From Trichuris trichiura (taxonomy: Eukaryota > Nematoda > Enoplea > Trichinellida > Trichuridae), in NCBI GenBank assembly GCA_037903355.1, contig JBAJFE010000001.1, positions 558,001-622,000 on the forward strand: 64,000 bases of DNA, in the 5' to 3' direction. Shown piece after piece: positions 55,430 to 64,000 of the stretch. How positions within the stretch are numbered: position 1 is the first letter of the stretch; every line of letters starts with the position of its first letter. The notes under the pieces are model-generated. The model was not told the origin of the DNA, made no database searches, and saw nothing but the letters and a program-made list of their open reading frames with translations. The position numbers were made by a program, and so were the translations under genes.

Positions 55430-57060
55430 TAGTGTTTCTCAAGGTCAGAGTCGCCAACGGCCCCCTATGAACGTTTCGGACGTTTGCTTGCCCAATTCTG
55501 ATTGGCCAATTTCGAGGGTGTTGATTGGCTAGAGGCAGATTGGGAGGGGGTCGGGACGTCAAAATGTAGGTGCTGCACAGAGTTAGCTGCGAAAAGTGGT
55601 TCCCGCATAGTGTGTCGAAGGTTTACGTTCTCACTTCCGAACCGATTATTTCCGCGTTCTCCCTTCCAGCCAATCAGCGCGCTTGAAATTGGCCAATCAG
55701 AAATGCGGGGAGGGGGAGCAAACACTCCCAAAGGTTCTATTGAAGTACCATTTCCATACAGGCCTGTATCGATAGGTCACCTCCGCGCTCGCTGATTGGA
55801 TGAAATGGTTGCAACGCCAGAAGCGGAACTCCAGCTATACAGATTTATTTCGGCAATTTATTTCTCCAGAAATCAGCGAGAGCTGCTTGGCTCACCCAGA
55901 TGCGACCCAACTAGCCTGTCGATGTCGGGCTCGATCGAGACAATTCGTAAACGCAGATCGTCGCGCCTGACCATTTGCAGCCGACTGCGCTTCTTTGTCA
56001 CTAGGTCCGTAATGATACCAAATGCGCACTCCGCTAGACTCGATGAGGGAAGACAAATGAGTAACTTTTTTACCAGACCCCATAAGCAAGGGTATAACTC
56101 CGGGATTTTTTTCTGCAGCCAAAACTGCTGATAATCCTGTGACAACCTGGCCTTCAGCTCCACGTTCGACTGCAACTCCAGCGCTCTTCTTGCAGCGAGA
56201 TCTTTATCGTCTAAATTCGTTAGCCGATTGACCGCCCAGTCTGGAATCACAATAGGCAAAATGTCCTGAAAACGACGTGTGAAATCGTCGTGCAACGCTT
56301 GGAGATGTTAACGGTACAATTCCACGTCCGCCTCAGAGACTCCACCTTCGTTTCCTACGCGGGCAAGCTTTTGAAACTGGGACAATTCAACCCTTGCGAC
56401 GTTGCGCTTGAAGAAAAGCAGCTTTGACATGAACGCAGAGATAACGGAATTTGTCTTTATCAAGTTCAGGTCGTGCGCCTGGAGCTGCTTATCCATCTCA
56501 TTAAGTTTAAAATACAAGTCTGCTATGTACGCGATGTCCACTTTCCGACTACGCAGGTTCTCGCGCAGCGAAGTGCTCTCCTGTCCAAAAAACTGAAGAA
56601 CAGATTCGTACAGCTCAAAAAACCTTGACAGGCAGGCACTTTTTGATAGCCATCTTACTACTGTGTGCAGAAGCAGACGATTGAGGTCCTCGTTATTTTC
56701 ATCACATAGTCGTCGAAAAAACCTGTCATCGAATGGATTAATCTTGATTTTGTTTACTGCGTTGATGACGTACCGAAGGGATTCATTCAAACACGAGCTC
56801 AAACGACAGGCGACGAGATGCTGCCGATGCAAAACGCAATGGATCGACAACACATTGAGGACTATGTTTTTTAAATACGATATAAATCAGCACTGATAGC
56901 CGAGCATAGCTGGTGCACCACCTGTTGCCACGGCTATTATGTTCCGAAGAGGAATTGCTTTTTCTATACAGAGTTCCTCCGTAACTTGAAAGATAGACTC
57001 GCCTCTTGTATCTGTATTCAATTCTTTCGAAAACAATAATTCTGCTACAAACCGTTTTTC

Positions 57061-57982
57061 GGGTCTTGTATGCTACGGGTGCGCCGGAAGTTGAGGCGGC
57101 AACTTCAAAGGCGGTCACGTGATCATTACTACGTCACTTGAACAATGGGTAACCTAAGCTACTGTTCACTGTGTACACATGCGAGCGATGCGTATCAGCG
57201 AAGGAACGCTGCACATCTGGAAACCGACGCTGCACATCTGGAAACAGATGGCCGTTCTGATAATTGTTTCCAAGCGCGTCCTATAACCCTGCCGGCGATC
57301 CTGTCCTGCCCTAGCCTAAGCCTAAGCCTAAGCCTAAACCTAGGCCTAAACCTAAGCCTAAGCCTAAGCCTAAACCTTAACATGACTCGTGTTCGTTGCT
57401 GCTGTTGGGTTTTGCAGTTTTGACCGTGGCGCAAACGACAATAAGCATAGCGCAAAGTAACGTTATTTAGCGATCAGTGAACACGCGAGCAATGAGTAAC
57501 GCAAAAAGGGAAAAAGCATACGTACTGCTAACGCAGGCGCTCAGCCTGACTAAGGCGGCGCGTGGATTCCGCTGGAGGCGCATCCGACGGGTTCACTCGG
57601 GTGTACCTAACCCGCAGAAGGCGTCAGTGCCTCCTTACGGTGCCTCCACTTGTCGATGGGAAGTTGTCGCTAGATCCCGGCACAGGCATAACGCAGAATG
57701 AGATTTACCCTGTCTACCAAGGCACGCCTCAGCTCAGACAGTTGACCTGCGATGTTTTTCACGAATTCCAACACGACGTTTCAGCTTGAACACCTGCAGG
57801 CCCCATTGTGTTTCCCGTAACTTCAATGCATGCGCATCTGCTAAATTCCATGCTTTCACTAAACCTGACGATAACGTCCGTCCTGTTGTGCCGATAACAA
57901 TCATTTATTACGCTGTAGAGTCGCAGATTACGCTTTGAAGTAGCTGCTTCCACTTCCGGCGCCCCCGTAGCATACTAGACCC
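57061..57982 (+). mobile_element. GGGTCT-type TIR element with TTAGGC array
   Basis: 922 bp with perfect 8-bp duplication CGTTTTTC (57053-57060, 57983-57990). Ends GGGTCTTGTATGCTACGGGT / (inverted) GGGTCTAGTATGCTACGGGG. Carries the TTAGGC-type array at 57310-57375 and the MSNAK frame on the plus strand from ATG 57492 to 57701. Closest relative is 45992-46916. Confidence 0.92.
57310..57375 (-). repeat. interstitial telomere-type (TTAGGC)n array
   Basis: About ten CCTAAG units on the plus strand (TTAGGC on minus), some altered to CCTAAA or CCTAGG, preceded by CTGTCCTGCCCTAG as in all family members. Confidence 0.95.
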
Positions 57983-59386
57983 CGTTTTTCTTTTATAAAC
58001 CGGACATAGGCCAGTAAAAGCGATTCATTTCCAGGCAATGTATATTCGTCCAATTACAACGAGAGTTCCCTCTCTGAGCATGCAACAGAGCGTCTCTTCG
58101 CTGTCCTCAGCCATTGCATTGATTTGCCTCTGAACAGTATCATTGTTCAGTGGTAATTTCCTGGTAACATCATGTGCGTTTTAGTGAAGCACGGTTTCCA
58201 GAATATCAGCTACGGCAGGCACTATGAATTTCTCGCCGATCGCATGAGGTTCACCCTCCTTCGCAATTAACAATGAAGTTCTATATGACGCTGCAAGTTT
58301 GTCACGACTTGGTTTTGAAAGAAAGGGTATCATACTGTTCAGTGTTCTTTTCTTCATTACCTTCTCCCTCAGGGCCCGGTAGTAGGACATATCTTTGTTA
58401 CTCATGTTCAAATGCCGCTTCATTAAATGGCGTTTCATCCCAGACGGCTTCGTAAATTCGTTTTAGATAACGCATTCGCACAAAAAACATACCGGTATTT
58501 GTTCCGTACCAGGCGTAACAGCGAAGCCAAAGCGCAGGTATTCGCTACTATATAGCCTACATTTCTTGCTCGCCTGAACCATGACTGAGCCTCTGCAAAG
58601 TCACTTCTCGAAACCAACTAAAAACGTATATTACAGACTTACAGTGACGACGTTCTACGCACAATATAACTTACTGAATTTGCGCTGGCAAAACTGAAGC
58701 GAACGTAGGAGAAAAGCAACCGTACTGACAAAGCGTTTGCAGAAAATGTGTGAGCAGCACACGCGATTCCCCGTCGCTAACGCGCATGCTTACATAGTAG
58801 TTACGTGGACAATAGACGCGACGAAAGAAAGAAAAGTCAAAGGGAGTCGAATTATTACAGAGCTAGGGCAAAAGATGGTAATCGTTGACTAAACTGTAAA
58901 GCAGAGTCATTGCTACGCCAACACGCGCTAATTGCTGGTTGAATCGTAAATCAGGTGCAAATATATCGCAAAAACTATGGCGCATTCTGATAACGCAGGC
59001 AACCATTCTCTGATGTGAATTATGTGCTCTGCGCTCAATGCTTCTCAGCAGAAAACTTTCCTCATTCAACCCTACGGCGGGAAGGTCAGGGTGCCAAAGA
59101 TGCGATCCCTTCTGCCGTGTCCTGATTGGCCATTTTTGCGAGCGGTGCTTGGTTCATGTGGTGGATTAGGAGGTAACCGGCATCACGCATAGCATGCAAC
59201 TTTATCTTAACCAGTACGCGCAATACCTGACCCACGGACCCCACCTTCCTATGCACTTCAACACAATGGCCCAGGTGAGGCATGTGCCTCCCACAGCTCA
59301 AAAGTTTTCCCCAGGCGCCCCCTGAACTTCAAAAGCGCCCCCTTCCGTGGGGCACATGCCCCGCCGTGAGAATCACTGCTCTATGT

Positions 59387-60870
59387 CCAGGATGTGCGGA
59401 CCGAACAGGAGATAGGCTCTGTCGACTAAACCTATTACGAGCCTCCGTTTAACTCCAACAGGATGGTGAGACTGTAGTGGATGAACTGTTTGGTGTTGGT
59501 TGGCGTGTAGTAGACTTGGCTGGATATGTTTGCCCTTTTCCGGGTCAACAGGGCGTCCAAGAAAGGAAGAAGAACGTGCTATTCAGTTTCCATTGCGAAA
59601 CGGATTGCGTCAGCAAAAAGGCTGATCAGGCGATCGAGAAACCGTTGCTCGCTGCTCCTCTGAATTAAATCGAAAATGTCGCCCGTGCAGCGTTTGAAAG
59701 CTATTATGGGAAACTTGTGAGCCGTCGTGGAAAAAGCCTTCTGTTCCACGTCTTCCACTAAAAGTTCAGCCAGTAAAAGTGATAGTTCCCCATAATCTGC
59801 GCTGGCCCGATGGAGAGCCGTCTGCTCATAAATTATTCATTCATAGTTTACCTGGGAGAGATGACATATATCTATGCAAGAACTGTACGTCAAAGTGGCT
59901 GCGTCATTCGCCTCCGTTTGTCTCACCCCATAGACATTGTATGAGTATTTCAACAAGCTCATAATCTCATGGTACATATTATTACAGAGCGTTATTGATA
60001 GTATGATTGCTTTATTTATTTCAATTAAAGGCTTTCTATTACCGTCATAAGTTATTGTTTGTTTTCTTTCTTAACGTTTTTTTTACAAATCTTTCTTTGC
60101 GGTTTTTAACCTGTTTTCTTAATAATGTTCATTAAGATGAACGTTAACTGCAAAGCTTTCGTGTCAGTTCAGGGTCCGTCAGCAGCAAAATGAGTGCCGC
60201 TCGGCGGGCTGCTCTTCATGGTTGCAAGCCACTCTGTCCTACCTACTTCAGCTGTCAGCTCTATCTTGAACCGTCGAGCTTTGGGACCATCAGTCATTGC
60301 TGTTTATGTCATACTGAGCCTTTGAAAACAAATGACTTTTTAAGGCTGTTTTTTGGATTTTATGTGCGTGCTTTTATTACGGAAGGGTACAAGCATTTAT
60401 TTTCATTTACCAATGAACGGAGCATGAAAAGCTCTGAAAGCCTCGAAGCACCGTCTATTGGTAGGTGAAAATAAACGCATGTAACCTTCCGTAATAAAAC
60501 ACGCATACTGTGTCTTATTTATAACGTCTATATACTTTCCGATAGATGCACAGGTGCATTATGCTCTCCTTGTGCATGTAGAAGAACTTTACACGAATTC
60601 AGCTACATGCAGGAAATGTTGAGAACCGAAATGTATGCCTATGATGGGGCAGCTTGTTACTATGTTTATTACGAGAGTGAACTTGAGTTCTTTCTTAGCA
60701 TTAAGGCAGTGTTCATGATTATCAACAAAACGTTGCCAGTTTAAACTTACTATAGACTAAGTTAAAACTTCACGTCATTATTAGTGTGAACTATTAACTC
60801 CCTACGCGCGCTATCACGCATTTTTGCTTCAGTCAGAAAGCATTTCCTGCTTTAATCTGAAACAAGCGCA
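59387..60870. other. non-coding upstream of the Cys-rich secreted gene
   Basis: 59400-60060: nothing recognised. 60150-60300: decayed foldback-core sequence shared with the inverse of 48940-49090. 60366-60510: palindrome with arms TTTTATTACGGAAGGGTACA / GTAACCTTCCGTAATAAAAC around AAAGCTCTGAAAGC, no tail or duplication seen. The last 350 bp should hold the promoter of 60871-62013. Confidence 0.5.
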
Positions 60871-62013
60871 ATGAGGCGAAACGCATGGCTCTGTGCCAAT
60901 ATGGCAATAATGACTGTTTTGGCGGTAGCCGTAGCAGAGAATAAAACAAACATCAACAATATGGTAGAGCAATCTATGAATGTTAATGAACAGGCATTGA
61001 CTTATAATTATTTGCAGTGGTTCAACATAAGCATTTGCTTTAACGCTTACTTGGAATGCTTATCGAAGAACGAGTTTTATATCTTGCCGTATTCAGTGGA
61101 ACAGACGAATATCATTCTGTTTTGTCAACAAAAAAAATTTATAAATAGATGCATGAGACGAAGTAATGTGAGGTTACAGTTCAAACGATGTGGCCAAATA
61201 GCAGAGCTAATCATTGAAAAGAGAATAGACGCAGACCTTTTCCAGGTTGAATATATTGTACACGCGCATCGTATATACCATTGGTTGTGCAAATTTAATT
61301 CTGACAAGCTACCTGGCTGGAACAATCCAGTTTGCTTTGCTGAAAAGTTTAAGTACTGCGTCGACCACCTGAATCCTAAAATATGCCTTCTTCCATGTCG
61401 GCATTATCCGGATGCATACGTTCATAAGGATATGATTGACGTAGTAGCTTACAGGAATCGCCAGGCGCTAATGCCAATTTGGCAGCAGGCAATGAAAAAT
61501 TCTGACTTCCTAAACCACACATTAAGCATAGAAGAGTGTTATCAGCTTTACATAAACTGTTCAGTTACTTTCCCCTACGTTATCCTTCCTTTTGATGTAG
61601 AACAAAGCAATATTCAGCATTTTTGCACACAACAATATCTGATCGATTATTGCGTCTCAGTTAATTCAGTGGTTAAGCTGGATTTCCATGCGTGCGGCTA
61701 CTTGGCGGAACAGGCTAAAAGCAGCAGCTTCGAAGCTCAAATGATGTCATTTGCTTATCGTACATACCGGTATATGTGTGAGAAATATCAGCACCTTATA
61801 CCTGGTTGGGACAATCCTGTTTGTTTCATGGAGAAATTCAGCTATTGTGTAATAGATTTCAACGCAACAATCTGTTCTAGGGAATGTGAACCGTCAATAG
61901 CCGAAATTAGGCACGACTTTGATTTCAATGGACAAACGGGCACCGCATCAAACAGAACTTTGCCACAAGTTCTCTTGTTATGCATTCTGAGTGCTATTAT
62001 GTACAACTATTAA
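60871..62013 (+). CDS. secreted protein with two tandem 10-Cys domains
   Basis: Single open frame of 380 residues from ATG 60871. Residues 1-22 are a signal peptide (AIMTVLAVAVA). Two repeats follow. Domain 1 has cysteines at 56, 63, 85, 94, 107, 140, 155, 163, 172 and 176; domain 2 at 223, 230, 252, 261, 275, 303, 318, 326, 335 and 339. The spacings are nearly identical, and the blocks PGWNNPVCFAEKFKYC and PGWDNPVCFMEKFSYC show the duplication. The C-terminus is hydrophobic (PQVLLLCILSAIMYNY), perhaps a GPI-anchor signal. N-glycosylation sites near 24, 52, 215, 229, 331 and 361. Probably extracellular or surface-anchored. It distantly recalls nematode DUF19/chondroitin-proteoglycan-4 domains, but I cannot confirm that. 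No intron detected; function unknown. Confidence 0.85.
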   Translation: MRRNAWLCANMAIMTVLAVAVAENKTNINNMVEQSMNVNEQALTYNYLQWFNISICFNAYLECLSKNEFYILPYSVEQTNIILFCQQKKFINRCMRRSNVRLQFKRCGQIAELIIEKRIDADLFQVEYIVHAHRIYHWLCKFNSDKLPGWNNPVCFAEKFKYCVDHLNPKICLLPCRHYPDAYVHKDMIDVVAYRNRQALMPIWQQAMKNSDFLNHTLSIEECYQLYINCSVTFPYVILPFDVEQSNIQHFCTQQYLIDYCVSVNSVVKLDFHACGYLAEQAKSSSFEAQMMSFAYRTYRYMCEKYQHLIPGWDNPVCFMEKFSYCVIDFNATICSRECEPSIAEIRHDFDFNGQTGTASNRTLPQVLLLCILSAIMYNY

Positions 62014-62457
62014 ACTAATTGTTAAATAGCATAATCTTAATGCACTACTTATTAATAATGGCATTTGTCTAATTACAATGACATTACTAATAATGACAGG
62101 TTCTGGAACTATTGCTAGCAGTTTTTTCCTGTTAAACTCAATGTACGTGAAAATTAAGCTCTTTCGCGTTTAATTACATGAAGAATTCAACTGGCTGTTA
62201 CCTCGCATGTGAAGACTGCAGATATTAATTACCTTACCGGAGAGGGAAAAAAACAGACTTAGTAAGCTTTTGTATCTTCAACTCGCTCTTTGTGTTGCAC
62301 AAACAATAACTGCTTACTTTAGCCTTGTTAATGAGAAACCAAAAGTAACTGATGTTTTAAACATAGCTTTGGTGCAAGTTGAAAGCTTAAGATCATCAAG
62401 AACACAACATAACAGTACAACGTTACAGTGGATCAAATTAGGAACCATATTTTTTGC
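62014..62457. other. 3' flank of the secreted-protein gene
   Basis: A/T-rich, no canonical AATAAA recognised in the first 300 bp. The open frame at 62270-62464 lacks support. Confidence 0.35.
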
Positions 62458-62471
62458 TCAATGAGAACTTG

Positions 62472-62816
62472 GTTGTAAGGTCTTCTACGGCTTTTCCCGT
62501 TTTTCGTTGTGCTATTATCTGTAATTAAACTAAAACAACTGCTCTACCAACGGATGGATGAGCCGTTATTAAGAAAATGTACAGATATCAATACACTCAA
62601 CTTTTTAATGTTCAGAGCGTTCCGAAAGTTCTGAACATTAAAAAGCCGAGTGTATTGATATCTGTACATTTTCTTAATAACGGCTCATCCATCCGTTGGT
62701 AGAGCAGTTGTTTTAGTTTAATTACAGATAACAGCACAACGAGAAAACGGGAAAAGCCGTAGAAAACCTTACAACCATGAAAATACAGCCCGTTACAAAA
62801 CACCCCGTTTTCAAGA
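62472..62816. repeat. foldback element with exact 14-bp duplication
   Basis: Flanked by TCAATGAGAACTTG at 62458-62471 and 62817-62830. Arms of about 150 bp are nearly perfect inverted copies meeting near 62627 (AGCGTTCCGAAAGTTCTGAA at the centre). The right side has a non-palindromic tail of about 41 bp (CATGAAAATACAGCCCG ... CCCGTTTTCAAGA), itself able to form a small stem (TGAAAA / TTTTCA). No coding capacity. The arm similarity suggests recent insertion. Confidence 0.92.
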
Positions 62817-63468
62817 TCAATGAGAACTTGTTGAAACTTTAGCTAATTAATCATCATTTAAATGACTTCGGCGCTAAGCGTTTCATTTGGTATCAAGCCG
62901 TATGATTCTTGGTCTACTGAATAACGCACAAGCTGGAAAATATGAGTGTAAGTGACGTTTTACCGAGACTACGACATTGTTCTTTATTCCATATGACAGG
63001 TCCGAAAAGAACTGCTCCAAGTCAGGAAGGAGGCTAAATGAAAAAACATTTAAACAACTTTTTTTTGAGCAAACGTCGTAAACTCTAAGAGGAAGCAAAG
63101 GCAAAAGGCCTATGCCAAACAACAAAGCAAATAGCAAGGCTGCAGTTAAAAATAAAGTTTCAATAGTTATAGGTTTATTTCATGTAGAATCACATTTCAC
63201 CAGCGCTGTTGTCATGGTTTCAGAGACCCTGGTAGAGTGAAAAAGGTGTACCTGGTATTGGTAAAGCACAAAGCCTTGAAGAAAACGACTGGCAAGATGC
63301 TCCTTTTAACACTGATTGGAACTCGTGAACAAAATAAGATAGCAGATGAGAGAAAAACCGTTGATAATTGCAATCTGCGCAAAGCAAACTTGAGAACTAT
63401 TTTACAAGTCACGCAATGTTAAATCGGCACTACGTCTTTATGTTCTTTAGGAGATTGGATGCACGTAA

Positions 63469-63687
63469 TGTAAAAGTTTTATTACGGAAGTATTCCCGAT
63501 TAATGTGCTAAATAACTCCGGAGCTTTCGGGTCGACCGAGACCCGTCTTCAGCGGTTGTGAATTACCGCTGAAGACGGGTCTCGGTCGACCCGAAAGCTC
63601 CGGAGTTATTTAGCACATTAAACGGGAATACTTCCGTAATAAAACTTCTGCATTATGAAAACATACGCTCCCGTACCAAGAAACCAC
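63469..63687. repeat. foldback element with 15-bp duplication
   Basis: Flanked by ATTGGATGCACGTAA at 63454-63468 and 63688-63702. Arms of about 90 bp (TTTTATTACGGAAGTATTCC ... ACCCGTCTTCAGCGG) are almost identical and meet with virtually no loop at about 63567. The tail on the right reads CATTATGAAAACATACGCTC, CCGTACCAAGAAACCAC. 219 bp in all. Confidence 0.92.
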
Positions 63688-63702
63688 ATTGGATGCACGT
63701 AA

Positions 63703-64000
63703 CATGCATAAAACTTTCCCCTGAAAAATGAAAGCGTATCTACTCTACAATAATGCCATTTAATCTGTGCGTGATCAGGTTTTTTCTGAAGAGTAAAATG
63801 CAGCATTTAAATAAAACATGGCAAACTTGCAACTTTGATAATCAGGAATGTTTTTAATGAGCGTATGAGAGGGAATGGAGTTGACATCCGCTCCTAACCA
63901 CTCAGTAGATAATTAACGGCCTCGCATGAGCGCATTGTGGACATTTTTATAGGTGAGCATCGACCAAAAGCAGTTCGAATACGACTGCTTTCTCTATGGA
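63703..64000. other. window end, nothing recognised
   Basis: No gene, repeat or terminal sequence recognised. Confidence 0.4.

Larger units (their letters stand above)
55873..58600 (-). pseudogene. hAT transposase, broken
   Basis: Read downwards from about 58585 (SKKCRLYSSEYLRFGF, then the zinc finger with one stop), through RDKLAASYRTSLLIAKEGEP, frame breaks near 58180, TLPGNESLLLAYVRF (first Asp just upstream, LDEYT), the TIR insertion, and IAVATGGAPAML where the second catalytic acid is Gly. A stop follows soon after (about 56890). It continues through HCVLHRQHLVA and LLLHTVVRWLSKSACLSRFF, a stop at about 56310, and the C-terminus LICLPSSSLAECAFGIITD with the catalytic Glu, ending at 55873. 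Removing the insert and one octamer restores the reading frame across the junction. Confidence 0.85.
55430..59378 (-). mobile_element. hAT element (reverse orientation) with nested TIR element
   Basis: Ends TAGTGTTTCTCAAGG and (inverted) CAGTGATTCTCACGGCGG. Flanking octamers CTCTATAC (55422-55429) and CTCTATGT (59379-59386), 6 of 8 alike. About 3.0 kb without the insert at 57061-57982. The 58970-59378 end is the intact version of the site broken by the Tigger at 40545. Confidence 0.8.

Noticed and set aside
1..64000. tRNA and rRNA genes
   Set aside because: No cloverleaf with both A and B boxes and no rRNA-like conserved blocks were noticed on reading both strands; a covariance-model scan would be the proper test.

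Overview
The window looks like nuclear DNA of a nematode. The evidence is: genes on both strands split by short introns (about 50-70 bp) alongside two very long ones; several families of animal DNA transposons; interstitial tracts of TTAGGC, the usual nematode telomere unit; and nematode-type gene content (FMRFamide-receptor-like GPCR, HMBOX1/HOT1-type homeobox gene, p120/delta-catenin gene, Cys-rich secreted protein). A whipworm-like (Trichuris-type, clade I) genome is my best guess. That is inference from composition and gene style, not a database match.

Host genes. (1) 1746-2555 (+): last four exons of a p120/delta-catenin family gene, ending in the PDZ ligand DSWV. (2) 7949-9070 (-): single-exon FMRFamide-receptor-like GPCR. 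(3) 13124-13846 (+): tentative four-exon gene for a small secreted protein. (4) 15315-31971 (-): six-coding-exon gene for a 485-residue HMBOX1 (HOT1)-like protein with dimerisation-like N-terminus, POU-specific-like domain and atypical homeodomain. Its 3.0-kb and 11.7-kb introns are full of transposons. (5) 60871-62013 (+): single-exon secreted protein with two tandem 10-cysteine domains.

Mobile DNA makes up most of the rest. 0-5 kb holds pogo/jerky and Tigger relics. 21.7-23.2 kb is a dead mariner. 33.5-39.1 kb is a Ty3/gypsy element with about 120-bp LTRs, a 5-bp target duplication and a Tigger inserted between RNase H and integrase. 40.05-48.84 kb is a four-level nest: a small TIR element contains a hAT deletion derivative, which contains a Tigger, which contains a 5.0-kb hAT with an uninterrupted 592-residue transposase, plus a second TIR element in the Tigger. 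Each major join is supported by target-site duplications, by an uninterrupted homologous site elsewhere in the window, or by a reading frame that resumes across it. 49-59.4 kb holds further hAT copies and TIR elements.

Two features stand out as possibly undescribed. One is a family of long near-perfect palindromes (219-779 bp) with a short non-palindromic tail. Its copies are flanked by exact 14-bp (once 15-bp) target duplications, a length I cannot match to a known DNA-transposon superfamily. The other is a non-autonomous TIR family (ends near GGGTCTTGTATGC, 8-bp duplications) that carries TTAGGC telomere-type repeats at a fixed internal place, in one case inside the first intron of the HOT1-like gene.
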